Source of the DNA: Agrostemma githago
Taxonomy: Eukaryota > Streptophyta > Magnoliopsida > Caryophyllales > Caryophyllaceae
NCBI GenBank assembly: GCA_958450325.1
Contig: OY288242.1
Span: 67,636,062 to 67,700,061, forward strand
DNA length: 64,000 nt
Reading direction: 5' to 3'
The position numbers and the translations under genes are program-made. Shown in pieces: positions 42,730 through 54,321 of the stretch; position 1 is the stretch's first letter; every line of letters starts with the position of its first letter. Below the pieces are notes generated by a model. That model searched no databases, was not told where the DNA came from, and saw only the letters and a program-made list of their open reading frames with translations.

Positions 42730-43168
42730 ACGAACTACATTGGGTTATGGGAAGTGCCGAGCCATCACCAATTACAAGTTCGTCACTACCGTCATAGGGC
42801 GCATGAAGAGCGAGGTTGGAAAGGTCATTGGTGACATGATGTGTGGCACCGGTGTCGAGGAGTCAAGGTTGATCGAGGGAGTGAGTGGTGGCAAGATTGA
42901 CTTGAGGGGTGACACGTGAGCCACGGGGTTTATTTGTGTTGGTGGGGCGTGGTAATGTTTGGAACGTGACACCCGGGAAGTCTCGTGCAAACCGACGGCA
43001 CTTGGGCACGACGTGTCCAATGTAGTTGCAGTATTGACATCGGCCTTTGAAAGGGGGGGATTGGTCCGAGTTGGGCGGGTTATGGTTGGCTTGGGGTAGT
43101 CGGTTTCGGCCTTGGTTGGGTCGATTGTAAGAGCGGTCATTGGGACGGTATTGTGCCATATGGGCCAA
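42730..43168 (-). pseudogene. Copia gag zinc knuckle and protease
   Basis: CQYCNYIGHVVPKCRRFA is a CCHC knuckle. In a neighbouring frame the - strand reads LDTGATHHVTNDLSN, the copia protease active site, near 42860-42830. The two are in different frames, so at least one frameshift lies between them. Confidence 0.75.
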
Positions 43169-43186
43169 GGTGGGGAACGGGTCGGG

Positions 43187-43879
43187 TTAGGTTGGTTTTG
43201 TTACGGTTCGATCATAGTTTAAGAGTTTTTCGTGAAGGTTATCGAAGGTAATGGGTTCATCACGAGCATTGACAGAGTCAATGAAGGACTTGTAGATGGT
43301 GGAGTCAAGTCCACGAAGGATTTTTGCCGTGATGTCTTTGGGGTCCATTGGTTTACCGAGGACAGCGAGTTTGTCCGTGCAGGTTTTGATGGATTGCATG
43401 TATTCGGTTACAGTTGTGGCGGTGGTTTTGGTGATGGAGTCAAGACAGTCCTTGACTTGAAGGATATGACCACAGGAGGGGTTGACATAGGTTTTGGCTA
43501 GGGAGGTCCAAACCTCACGTGATGTGGTGAGGCGTGTGACTAGGGCCCCCGTGTCCTTGGATAGGGAACCTAGTAGTGCACTTTTGATGAATTGGTCTTG
43601 ACATTTCCATGTCATGTAGGCCGGGTTGGGTATTTCGGTGGATTTGGGGGTCTTGTCGATTGTGTCGTCGTGTTTGGCATTGGGGTCAGGGATGGTCTCG
43701 AGTGGGCAGGGGTGAGTGTCATCAAGGAATTTTAGAAGGTCGTAGCCGAATATCATTGCTTCTACTTGTGTTTGCCATTGCATGTATGTGAGGGGTGTTA
43801 GTTTGTCAACCATGGATAGATTGACAATGAAGAGTGGAACGTTTGGTTCATGGGTGTTGGTGATTTGATTTGTAGCCAT
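43187..43879 (-). pseudogene. Copia gag
   Basis: The 230-codon frame from ATG 43879 has LTPLTYMQWQTQVEAMIFGY, REVWTSLAKTYVNPSCGHIL and CTDKLAVLGKPMDPKDITAK, then LLNYDRTVTKPT. This is the UBN2-type Gag of copia elements. It ends in a stop before the zinc knuckle. Confidence 0.8.
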
Positions 43880-43929
43880 TGTTTTTGAGGAGGTTGAAGA
43901 TGGTATGGATCAACAGAGCTCTGATACCA

Positions 43930-44165
43930 TGTTAAGATTTGGAAACTAAATATATTGAATTAATTGAACAGTATTACAACCTAGGAGTATAAATATATAG
44001 AATACAGAATAACCCTAAATATGTAAAGAGAATAAGAATAAGCTACCTAAGGATACAAAATATGTGACTAGAAATAATATACAAAGATAGCAAAATATAT
44101 ACAAAAAATACAAGAGAAATAATATCAGAAATATATTTACGAGATATCAAGAGATATCCTTAACA
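43930..44165 (-). repeat. 5' LTR of the truncated copia element
   Basis: 236 bp, TGTTAAG...CTTAACA, so the ends are inverted repeats of 7 bp. CAGAGCTCTGATACCA (PBS on the - strand) lies directly left of it. Confidence 0.85.
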
Positions 44166-45477
44166 CTCAGTACATTATATTTACACCTAATAGTCTAGGT
44201 TGCACTGATACAGACACGGACACGGACACGAATACATATCAGACACGGGACGCGGTGCTCAAAATTTTATAGGACAGGGACACGACCGAAAAAAAATCGA
44301 TATACTCTAAACAAAGAGAATTTGAAGATTTTTATAACTAAAATATAGATTTCGTTACTTAAACTATCGCAATTTAATTATCGTAAAATAACAAAATAAA
44401 AAAGTCTTATGTAGGACCGGCCCAAGAGGGGCTCTATTCGGTTCATTGAACCGGGGCCCAAAGAGAATAGGGCCTCGATATATGTATTATTCATACAATT
44501 GTAACATATAATGGTATAGTGGTTCAATGGATAAGACACTTAGACTAGCCTTGGAGGTCATGAGTTCAAATCCCTTGGGCCGGCCCTGGTCTTATGAACT
44601 CAAAATTAAAATCAAATCTAAAAAACTCAAACAGTTATACTACTGAAATATAATAATTATTTAATTATTTAGTTTTAAGTTGAATGTTTATAGTAATAAG
44701 TAACCGCTATCAATATATAATATTGACCTGTAATCCGAATTGGCCTGAACTAACCCGAAATGACCCAACTATTATTATAGAAAACAAGTCGATATCCCTA
44801 AAAAAAGTTGAAAACAGTAAACTCGAGAATGACCCGAACCCGAAATTATCCGACCCAACCCGAAGTCAAACCGATTATTATAACACGAAAGTATTAAAAA
44901 AACCGGACAAGGTTTTATAGATGTCCGACACATATTGCCGTGTGTCTGACGTGTGTCGGTGTCTGACACTACACGATGGTTTGGAGGAGTGTCCGTACAA
45001 CCTAGGTAATAGTTTATTTTTGTATGAAACTTGAAAAACGTCTATATTATGCAGGCATGTTGTAGATTAATTTGAGATATCACCCGATGCAATGGTGTAT
45101 GCACGTACGGAGTAATCAATATGCGGCTTGTAAAAAAATAATCGTAACAATTTGCATCTTTTTAAACCACACATCATAAAAAAAATATGTGTCGGCGCAA
45201 ACCGGAATGCCAAAGCCCGAGCAAATAAAGTTGGGCTAACCAACTAGTTCTATAAAATGTACCATACGATATATAAAGTGCGGAGTGTATTTTATCGAGC
45301 TATTTCGATCATTTTTTTTACGTCTTACATGAGTAATTTTTATCTATAATTATGGATTGAGTTAATAATTCTTTGAGTGGCCTATCTTACTCAGTCCATT
45401 AGTATTTTGCTTTAGATTGGAATATTGTCTAAATTTTTGTTGAGGATGTAATACGTGTCATTCTTATTTAGCAAATA
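44166..45477. other. Non-coding stretch between two copia elements
   Basis: Besides the MITE, it holds ACGGACACGGACACG at 44216-44231 and, inverted, TGTGTCTGACGTGTGTCGG near 44940-44960. These may be the ends of one old repeat of about 750 bp. No gene is recognised. Confidence 0.4.
44413..44589. mobile_element. hAT-like MITE with a tRNA-like stretch inside
   Basis: Ends AGGACCGGCCCAAGAG and TTGGGCCGGCCCTGG are inverted, flanked by TCTTATGT (44405-44412) and TCTTATGA (44590-44597), an 8-bp duplication with one mismatch. Inside, TAGTGGTTCAATGGATAAG and GAGGTCATGAGTTCAAATCC resemble tRNA A and B boxes about 35 nt apart. It may be a MITE containing a SINE head, or a SINE-like element with paired ends. 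Confidence 0.5.
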
Positions 45478-45956
45478 TGTAAGAATTATGAGTCTAAAAC
45501 AATATACGTGGACAACATTATTTGGACCAGTTAGCCAAATATGTGATCCGTCGTAGTAATAATAATACGGGCTTATTTACGTCTTATAAATTATGAGTCG
45601 GATACTATTAGAGATTCATTAGGACTTTATGGGATATATGATGGGCTTATCCACTAAAGGCGACTGATATAGGTGATCAGGTTTAACCACCTCTCCCTGT
45701 ATATAGTCAGGGTTATGGTTCCTGACAGCACATTTTTGACCTAATATCACATCTATCTCATCAGTATGGAGAAACTCAAAAGGCAAGTGTGTCTATTAGA
45801 AGACTTAATCCGGTCAGTCTATTAGAAGACTTAATCCAGAAGACCGACGTAAGTTAATCTATCAGTATTATAGGTACGCTTCCGCTACAGCTAATTACAG
45901 TTATTGCCAATTAATTTAGTATGAAGTTTCAATCATGGGTCAGATTAAATCTAACA
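45478..45956 (+). repeat. 5' LTR of the degenerate copia element
   Basis: 479 bp. Compared with the 3' LTR it has a small tandem duplication of TCTATTAGAAGACTTAATCC (near 45797-45835) and lacks a segment near 45530. Confidence 0.9.
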
Positions 45957-46999
45957 AATGGTATCAGAGCCGTCTTCATATTGAATTATTTAGATCAGAA
46001 TTTTTTTTTTAGTTTATTTCATGGTTCCCCTTGCGTAATTCCCCAATATTGATTTAGCCGTAATTATCATATTTGCTCTATGTATGTTCGTCGTGCTTAT
46101 TCTCTGTCACGATGAATTAGGTTAATGTATTAATCATGTTTAAACATACTGCAACTCTTCCTGGTCTATATGAAAATTCAATTGTACATTTGAACTTGAG
46201 GTTTTGGGCAATATTCCAGGAATGACATATCAAAGTCTTAGTTCATGAATCATGATGACAAGATACACAATTATAGTCTTGAATAATGCTTGCTATGTAT
46301 ATTACGGTAATAATGGATTTATTTGGTTGAGTTTATGCATAATGAGTTGCTTATGAACCTGTATCCTCATATTGGATTATAATTTTATTTTCCGTCATAT
46401 GATTCATAATATTGTTTTCGTATGTTTGATTACGTACGGAGTATATTTTTGGATGATTTTTTTTATGCTATCGATACAGTTATATAATTTTTCAAGCATT
46501 ATGATTCGGATATTAAGTTTCAGATTCTTATAATCAATTGGCTATTCAGTTTATGAGGTGTCCATTTTTTTTTAATTGATTGCATTTGGTTAATCATTTT
46601 GTTTAGTATTCAGTCATATGATGTATAATACGTGGTCTCGTATGATTGATTATTATCGCATATTATGTCTTTATGTATGAATTGGGACCTGTTTGGAATT
46701 TCAGTTGCGATTATTATCACGTATCTATAATTGACAAGTTGACTTGTATGATGAAAGAAATAATTTGGGATATAATTTCTTTTATGATCATTTAAGGATT
46801 CAGTCATTGTTAATTACGGTTTGATTAAAAAAACTTGATTTCAGTTTCAATAATATTGGCTATTTGGTTTTTTATAAGACGTCTAATATTTTGGATTGTT
46901 TGATCGAAACAATACGTTGCCAAAGTAACCTCTATTGCGTAGATTAGATAGTTTAAACAATTAGACGATTGTGTGTGATTGAATTTCATGCGGGTAATG

Positions 47000-47490
47000 G
47001 TCGACCCAAAGGAAGTTCATTATTTGGCCGAAATTCAATCATACTTGTGGTGATAAATATGTAACAGTTATTTGGTTCTCGTGTAGATGTTAGTCGGCCC
47101 AAAGGAAGACTTGACATTTGACATGATCTTACTGTTAATATTTGATTACTACACCAAGAGTACAACTTGCAAGTCTAATTATCGTCCAAAGATGAGATTA
47201 GATGTTGTGCTAGGTATCTTGTTATGATGGGAATGCTGATATTCGAATCTGAAATACAAGTTAAGGGGGTTTCGTTAAGTTTATGACACTCATAAGGATT
47301 ATGTACATACATTTTTTTTAATGAATAAATTCAAACATTCAGTTTTAAAGTAGTATGTGTAATCATGCAGATAGTGGTCGGCCCAAAGAAAGGTCATTAT
47401 TTGGCCAAATAAATATACAATTTCGGGTGATAAATATGTGACGATTATTCGGCATTTTCATGTGTGTACTTAGTCGGCCCAAAGGAAGGC
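47000..47490. repeat. Repeated non-coding block in the degenerate copia interior
   Basis: GTCGRCCCAAAGRAAG occurs at 47000, 47093, 47377 and 47471. The pairs 47000/47093 and 47377/47471 have similar spacing and share GTGATAAATATGT between them, so a block of about 150 bp is present twice, about 377 bp apart. Confidence 0.65.
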
Positions 47491-47751
47491 TTAGTGTTCG
47501 ATATGAGTTTATCGTCAATATTTGATCACGCTTATTAGTGTGGTGTCAGTGCATAATTAATAATTTATACCTAACGACTAAATGTTAAATTTGCAAAAAC
47601 ACTACATACTGTTTGAATTTATTCAAAATATGAAAATATTGTTTTGTTCATCAAATTGACATTATTGTTCATTATATCTGTCATATTCAGGTTACATTCT
47701 CAATTCGGATAACGCCATTTATTTTAAATGAACATTAAGAGAACGTAAATA

Positions 47752-47842
47752 CTCCCTCCGTTCCTAATCTTTGGCCCCGTTTGGTCATTATTTGTGAGGA
47801 GTATTTTAATGAAACGAGGCAAAAGATAGTGAACGGAGGGAG
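47752..47842. mobile_element. Short Stowaway-like MITE, 91 bp
   Basis: CTCCCTCCGTTC at the left and GAACGGAGGGAG at the right, flanked by TA. It is nested in the degenerate copia element. Confidence 0.88.
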
Positions 47843-50558
47843 TACTTATTTTGGGTCGTCACAATCTTAACACAGCATCAGGAATATATGGTTGTGCTAC
47901 TCATAAGGATGAAAATATCGTGTGAATTCACGTGTTTTTTGTGGAGTAGATAATTTAATGCATGTGTTTAATGATTGCTGCAAGTGTCCAACTCAAAGAT
48001 TAACAAGATAAGGATAAAATTATTGGTTGTTGGCTTGTTACGAGTATGGACACATAAGGAATATAGTACTAGTTTGTACGCCTCATCGCGTGTCGGTAAG
48101 GGCACACTTCTTATTTAAGATTTGTCTAAGGTTAATCATTATATCAAATCATGTTTTGTGGATGGATTTGGTTTTTCATTCACATTAGTACATTAATGTA
48201 AGTAGAAGTAAGAATCTAAAATGTTGTATGTCAATTGGTGATGAAAGATTCATCTATTTGGGATATGGCATCATCTGAGTTTGAGATAATCAACTAATTT
48301 AGTTATTGTTAATGACTTGTTCTTTTATTTGAATCTGTAAAAATTTTGGTACTGCCTTTTGGTGGAGTTCAATTATTTTTCGTTTGGCAAAATTTGGTTC
48401 ATTGTCCATTGAGAAATAATTAATTTTTATTTTCCTAATTCAAATAATAGTAAATATGTTATTTTTGATAACTTTACATAGCTTGAATTGAAATGTCTTT
48501 TAAAGACTTGCATTAAAATTCCAGTGGATATAAAGAATTGAGGACAATAATTTTTTTTTCGGTATAACACATTAAAAGGATTATTAAAGTTGTGTCAATA
48601 TGAAATTATCGACCCTTCTACTCCGGATCCTTATATTGAAGGGTAATAAAGACAAAGAAAAGAGAAAATAGATATCAAAAGAACTTTGGATGTCTTATAA
48701 TTGATATATAAGGGTATGTGAATTATTTCATGTTTTAAGTTGTATTAGTTCAAATCACTATATTAATTTTTAGACAAAATTATGTATGATATTTATATCT
48801 CGATCTTGAGAAGTTTCAAGTTCCTAGACGTTTTTATCACATATTTGACTGAGATATATTCTCGATACATGATTAAAGATGTCATGTCGATCATAAGTGG
48901 AAACACTTTGACAAATTGACTATTCAGGATAATAACGTCAAGGTTATTTTGGATACTTTCTAGAGAAGTTTGATCTTACATTAAAGATTGCACCATATGA
49001 AAGGTTTAAATAAGTATGGTGTATTATGTATGCGAAGTAAGATCATGGGGCTTGATAGGAGTATGATTATTCACACTCTTTTCCAGATAACTCTAGAAGT
49101 AATTATAAAATTGCAGCTTGTTTGTTTTGGATAAAGTTACAACAATACTGTTCATTGATTAATTATAGTGTAATTTATTTACACCTAAGGTATGTCCAAC
49201 TAATTAAGAATATTTTCTATAAGGTAACCTAGTTAGATTTTAAGGACAGTCAATGATTATTTTGTTGTAAAACCTTATAAGGATTAAGGGTAATATATAA
49301 AGAAATGATCCCACAAGCAAGTTACTTTAAGATGGATAATATGAGTTCATTGATGTTATTGAGTTTGGGGGGAAGAAATGAGACTTATGAAAATGATCTT
49401 GTGTCTCATTATATAGGATCGTAAGATCATTTTTGTGAAACAAACTCAAATACCTCAAGGGAAGAGTGAATGCAGTTTCAGGAGAGTACATTGTTTTTAT
49501 GTAATGACTGACATATTACAGTGTAATAACATATTTATATATTGCATACATTCAAGAGTAATAGTTAGATGATGAAACGGTAGAAAAATATTCATTCAGT
49601 ATTTTACCGAATCATTGAAAGTTCTAACTAATACATGTGAATTTATATATATCATCACTAAAGCATTAAGTCATTTGACTGATAAAGATACTTTGGAATT
49701 ATTTCATTACCTAAAAGTATAAAGCAAATTGGTTTCAAATGGTTATTTTTTACCAAGACAGATTCATTCGGTAATGAGACAGTAAGGCTCGTCTTGTCAA
49801 TAATGGCTATAAAGACAGATGATATATCCAGTTCTGGAGTTACATTGGATGAATGGTAAAGACAAGTCTGTCAATGGTGATATTGATAGACCCATTGTTG
49901 CAGATAATGGAAATCTTGACTCGATAGATTCAAGGTAAAGTTTCTGCAAATTAAGGTTAATAATCATCCAATGAAAACTCAAATAAGGTTTTCCGTCAAA
50001 GAGTACATCAATCTATAATGATATCATCTTATTTGATTTTTTGTATGAATGTGATAGATAATTGTAGATACTCAAGATTCAGTGGGAGTATGAAAATATA
50101 TAAGTTTTATACCCTTTTCAGTAAATGAGACTAATGCAGTTTCATTAATGTCCTTAAAGAAATGTTCATATCCAGAAAGTACAGTCATACTTAAATCCAT
50201 GTATTCCAGAAATTTTTCATGTGTTAGTAATAAGGTATAATTAAACTTAGTTTGTACATATTTGGATATCGTGTACATTCTATAGTTTAATTGACAGATG
50301 TTAAGGAAATACGGTAGGATATTGAGATTCACTAAGGGCAGCCAAATATTGTTTGTCATTTATATTTGGAGCAAAACAATGTTATTATATAAAGGAGATC
50401 GATTCAAGTTGAGATCATTCGGCATTCGACTCCTAATTGGTCATGCTTATTTGTCACAAGGCTGCAAATTAAATTTGGTATTGAAAGATCATTTATGTTA
50501 TTCGTGACAAAATGATGGTTATAATGGTTTTAAATAACAATACAAGTGATGTGTTGTT

Positions 50559-50730
50559 ATGGAAAAACGATTCAGAGTGAAAGGCGTATGCTTGTATGTA
50601 CAAACTCAATTTCTTGCGGATCCGCTTATTAAGGAATTATCACTCACGGTCTTTCTTGAGCATATTGCTCAAATGGGTGTTTCGGTTCTAAAGATATTCA
50701 ACTTAAGTGGGAGTTTGTCACATCAGACAC
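50559..50730 (+). pseudogene. Remnant of copia RNase H C-terminus
   Basis: The frame reads VQTQFLADPLIKELSLTVFL, then EHIAQMGV, which matches the end of copia RNase H (LADPLTKGL...). Upstream RT is not recognisable. Confidence 0.65.
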
Positions 50731-51110
50731 ATTATTATATACGGTTATTCAGTTCTGCAGAAATAAGGCTTACAGTTTTTAGTTTCACTCTGTCTTATTT
50801 GGTTGATCTCACTAAGGCTTAAGGTGGACCAGTTGGAAATATGCATATTTGGATCACATTTGGTTGCTGTTTCCATGCTACACTCTCATACTAGATTCAT
50901 GTCGTTAGTCATGTTTGCATATGTGATCATTGATGGGTCCTGTCACGACAAACTGTGGCAAAGGCCGCTTTGGTTCTATGTACATATGATTAATGGACCG
51001 AATTGCATAAGACGGTTAGAATGTTTGATAGCACTATTGAGCTCATACGGTTATAATGAATACAATTTTCAGTGTCCTACATATACTAGTATATGACCCA
51101 AGTGGGAGAT

Positions 51111-51596
51111 TGTAAGAATTATGGGTCTAATACAATATATGTGGACAACATTATTTGGACCTATTGTATTTATTAGCTATCATTAAAGTTAGCCCAAATA
51201 TGTGATCCGTAGTAGTAATAATAATACGAGCTTATTTACGTCTTATAAAGTATGAGTCGGATACTATAATAGTGTAGAGACTCATTAGGGCTTTATGGGA
51301 TATATGATGGGCTTATTCACTAAAGACGACTGATATAGGTCATCAGGTTTAACCACCCCTCCCTATATATAGTCAGGTTTATGGTCCCTGACAGCACACT
51401 TTTGACCTAATCTCACATATATCCCATCGGTATGGAGAAACCCAAAAAGCGAGTGTGTCTGTTAGAAGACCTAATCCAGAAGACCGACGTAAGTTAATCT
51501 ATCAGTATTATAAGGTACCTTCCGCTACAGCTAATTACAGTTATTGCCAATTAATTTAGTATGAAGTTTCAATCTTGGGTCAGATTAAATCTAACA
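51111..51596 (+). repeat. 3' LTR of the degenerate copia element
   Basis: 486 bp, homologous to 45478-45956 with scattered differences. Confidence 0.9.
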
Positions 51597-51626
51597 AGAT
51601 ACACAGTTACGACTTACAAGTACTCC

Positions 51627-51903
51627 CTCCGTTCCATTCATTTATTTACTAGTAGTCCCTCCCGTTCATTATATTTCACCAATTTTAAGAAAGTTGGTAA
51701 AAAGTAAGGGTATTATTGATAAATCAAATGATTTTATGGGTCCACCAAACTTAAAAGTAGGAAAAAAGTAGTGACATTTTGAGTAAATAAAGAAATGATA
51801 GGAGGATTATATGGTAAAATCTTTTACCAAAAGGAGAAGGTAAATAATTGATCGGATTATTCATTTCTCATAAGTTTAAAGAATTATTTGAATGGATCAA
51901 GTA
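51627..51903. mobile_element. Degenerate Stowaway-like repeat
   Basis: It begins CTCCCTCCGTTCC after TA. The right edge near 51903 (GAATGGATCAAGTA) only weakly matches the expected inverted end. A second AGTCCCTCCCGTTC start at 51655 suggests two nested elements. Boundaries are uncertain. Confidence 0.45.
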
Positions 51904-52856
51904 ATCGCGGAAGATTTGGGTAACTTGAGTTTTCTTTTGTTTGAGTGTGGAGAAAGAACAATTCTGGTTTGAAGGCCCCATTTACCCAACTTTGTGGCTT
52001 TACGTTGTCCGTGGCCCCAAAGAATTCAAATTTGGGAGACCCTAGTGTGGGGATGTGGCCCATTCAATGTATCCTCGATTCTAATTTCCAACTACGTTTG
52101 CAAACTAGTGGGACAAGTTGGGCTGCTCACACAACATGACCTTGAGGCTCAAGAAATAGAGACGTTGTTGTCGAATTGAAATTGCAATGACAAAAGTGAG
52201 ATTAAAAAGAGTCAACAATTGAGGCCATAACCTTACATTTCACTTTTGGGGTTGTTGGTAGAGGTGGCAATCGGGTTAAGGTGGGTTGGGTCGTATCGGG
52301 TTCGGGTCATAACAGGTTAGCATCTCTTTCGGATCGAGTTGGGTTCGGGTCTGGTTGGTATAGAGTCGAGTCGTTTCGGGTCAGTTGATTTGGCGGGTCA
52401 GGTCGGGTTTGGATCGGGTCGTTAGCGAGTCTAGTTATTTTTCGAGATTTTCCTAATAAGTTTTGTTTTTTACTATTATTTTGTTTAATTACTTTGCCAT
52501 TAAGTCTAACCGTATGAAGTTAAATATTAAATCTCATTTATTTGGTTCAATCTAATAGATTAGTAGTCTTTTGGTCATCAATCTTATCAGTTCGGGTTCT
52601 AATCGGGTCGGATCGGGTTGGGTTCGGGTCATTAGTTATCGGGTTGTATCGGGTCTCGGGTCGGGTCGTTTTCGGGTGACTACATTTCCGAGTTCTAACG
52701 GGTCGAGTTTCAGGCAAGTCGGGTCGGGTTCCTCGGATCGGGTCAGCTTTTGCCAACTCTAGTTGTTGTTCGAGGGAGCAATTTCATCTTCTCAAGTTTT
52801 GTTCCTCATCCTCATCCAGCTCATGTTTTAGTGTCGGAGTTATGTTTCTCATCTTT
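51904..52856. other. Non-coding stretch with a degenerate GGGTC-rich tract
   Basis: From 52262 to 52755 the DNA is full of CGGGT, GGGTC and GGGTT units (for example GGTCGGGTCGTTTTCGGGTG near 52661). It is flanked by GGTGGCAATCGGG and, inverted, GATCGGGTCAGCTTTTGCCA. It is probably a decayed repeat. 51904-52200 shows no gene I recognise. Confidence 0.5.
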
Positions 52857-52974
52857 CTTTTAATTCAACGAAAAGTGCACTTTAGTTTCATTACAATAGA
52901 TAGGAGAGGAATTTGAACTTGAGACCTATTGTTCGGGTACCTAGTCTTAACCACTCAACTAAAACATCTTTAGT
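52857..52974 (-). mobile_element. tRNA-derived SINE, about 118 bp
   Basis: On the - strand the head has TAGTTGAGTGGTTAAGAC (A box) and GGTCTCAAGTTCAAATTCC (B box) about 30 nt apart. The tail ends TTGAATTAAAAG. A perfect 14-bp duplication, TGTTTCTCATCTTT on the + strand, lies on both sides (52843-52856 and 52975-52988). Pol III boxes, an A-rich end and a long TSD are the signature of SINE retroposition. Confidence 0.85.
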
Positions 52975-53292
52975 TGTTTCTCATCTTTTCAAGTTATCGA
53001 TCTCATTTATTTCGCTCAAATATATGTTCAAGCCGGCGTACAATGATTTATGATAATACTTATGTGATGGTTTATAGTTATAACTTACCCCACATTTATT
53101 TGCTTGGTGTACCATGATTTATACTACTTATATCCGATAATTTGTTTACATTTAATTTTGGCACAAAGCCTGAGGAGAGGGGAGGAGACCATTTTATTGT
53201 TATTATAATTTTGGATTATAATGGGTTTTCTACGGGATATTTCTCAACTATTAGCTTTTTCACAAGGTACCTTACACCTTTTGAATTACAAA

Positions 53293-53321
53293 CTAGTTGC
53301 CATACCCGTGCACCGCACGGG
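53293..53321 (-). mobile_element. Helitron-like 3' terminus (first)
   Basis: On the - strand CCCGTGC-GGT-GCACGGG (stem 7 bp) is followed after TATGGCAA by CTAG and then T. A short GC hairpin 7-10 nt before CTRR and insertion next to T are the Helitron 3' features. The body would extend to the right. The 5' end (TC) was not located. Confidence 0.55.
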
Positions 53322-54150
53322 ACTATATTATTTTATGCCCTTTATAAATTGCAGTTATGTCTTTTTGCCTCATTATACAATATTTATTTTGTTATTTATT
53401 CATTTTTTGTTTTGATTTCAAGTCTTTGTAAGTTTATTTACGTTCACAGACATTCGTGAATTGTAAACAGGACGGAGCTTAGTAAGATTGAACGATCCAA
53501 GTTACGGAAATATATATGGCATGTATGTTAAATGAATGACAGAGAAAAAAGGGTGGACTGAAAGTATCGAAACATGAATGATGCATCAAACATGTCACTA
53601 CAAGTGTATTAACGTGAATTAGACTGAAAGTGTGTTTGTCAGAATGTAAGTGAGTGATTATTGACGAAAATGAGATATAACGCTATAAGATTTAATGCAT
53701 AAGAACTAATAATTCATTTTTTAAAATTTTATTGGAGAACGTAATCATATTGAATTATGACTTTGATATTCTTAGTTTTTCTCTCGCGCCTTTAGTTAAG
53801 ATTTTCAAATTTTGGCTTATTTTCTTCAATGGTTTCTATTGGCACAACTGCTAACTTCTTTTACCATTACTTCAGGTCTATAACACATTTTGAGTGTGTT
53901 AGTTTTGTTCTTAAAATATAAACAATGTACTTGTAGTTGATGTACATAATAATTGTTCACTTACCCCTTGTCTAGCTTTATCTTCTCCTTTTTAATTGGT
54001 GTGTTTACTGCAGGCTCTAATTTTGTTTGAGTGGTGCACCGAGGTTCATATTGAGGTTTGGTTGCAGATCTAATTGGGTCACTTTGGTTGTACACTTGGG
54101 TGCCATATTGAGGTTCATGCTCTGTAATAATTTTTGTAGGTGATAATACA
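53322..54150. other. Possible Helitron body, no gene recognised
   Basis: AT-rich, low-complexity open frames only. TTTACTGCAG at 54005 looks like a splice acceptor followed by a GC-richer stretch, so a captured gene fragment is possible. I cannot identify it. Confidence 0.3.
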
Positions 54151-54155
54151 CTTAT

Positions 54156-54321
54156 TAAAAGAAGGTAATTCTGCTTGCCTTATTCCTTCCGAAGATGCAA
54201 CTATATATACACAATGAAAGACAACTATTCTACTTCCTATGAGTCTAGGAACAAGGAGATAGTAAATGCTAATACAAAGAACTAGGCTAGACTATACAAT
54301 GAATCTAATATCAATCTAATA
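54156..54321 (-). repeat. 3' LTR of the intact copia element
   Basis: 166 bp, identical to 58834-58999. The first six bases on the - strand, TATTAG, also supply the last Tyr codon and the stop codon of the polyprotein. Confidence 0.95.

Larger units (their letters stand above)
40114..44165 (-). mobile_element. Ty1/copia retrotransposon, 3' part lost at the CACTA insertion
   Basis: On the - strand, from right to left: LTR 43930-44165, PBS TGGTATCAGAGCTCTG just inside it, gag, CCHC knuckle, protease, integrase, RT and the first part of RNase H. The sequence stops at 40114 where the CACTA end begins. Several frameshifts and stops separate the domains. The 3' LTR is not in the window. Confidence 0.85.
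45478..51596 (+). mobile_element. Degenerate Ty1/copia retrotransposon
   Basis: LTRs lie at 45478-45956 and 51111-51596 (TGTAAGAATTATG...AAATCTAACA). A PBS TGGTATCAGAGCCG starts at 45959, and a purine tract AGTGGGAGA precedes the 3' LTR. AAATA before and AGATA after give a TSD with one mismatch. The interior, about 5.1 kb, has almost no open coding. Only the RNase H tail is recognisable, at 50559-50720. Gene content is therefore nearly erased. Confidence 0.88.

Noticed and set aside
40303..43791. + strand frames opposite to the truncated copia, including a Gly-rich frame at 41232-41564
   Set aside because: The Gly-rich frame is the complement of the Pro-rich integrase tail. The others are also shadows.
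44500..44580. A functional tRNA gene
   Set aside because: A- and B-box-like motifs are present, but no full cloverleaf or anticodon stem can be drawn, and it sits inside a repeat.
45478..51596. Endogenous pararetrovirus or other viral insertion
   Set aside because: LTRs, tRNA-Met PBS, purine tract and a copia RNase H tail identify a Ty1/copia element. No viral coat or movement protein is seen anywhere in the window.
52571..52762. Frames in the GGGTC-rich tract
   Set aside because: Low-complexity peptide (GSGRV-type) on one strand and its complement on the other, a product of the repeat.
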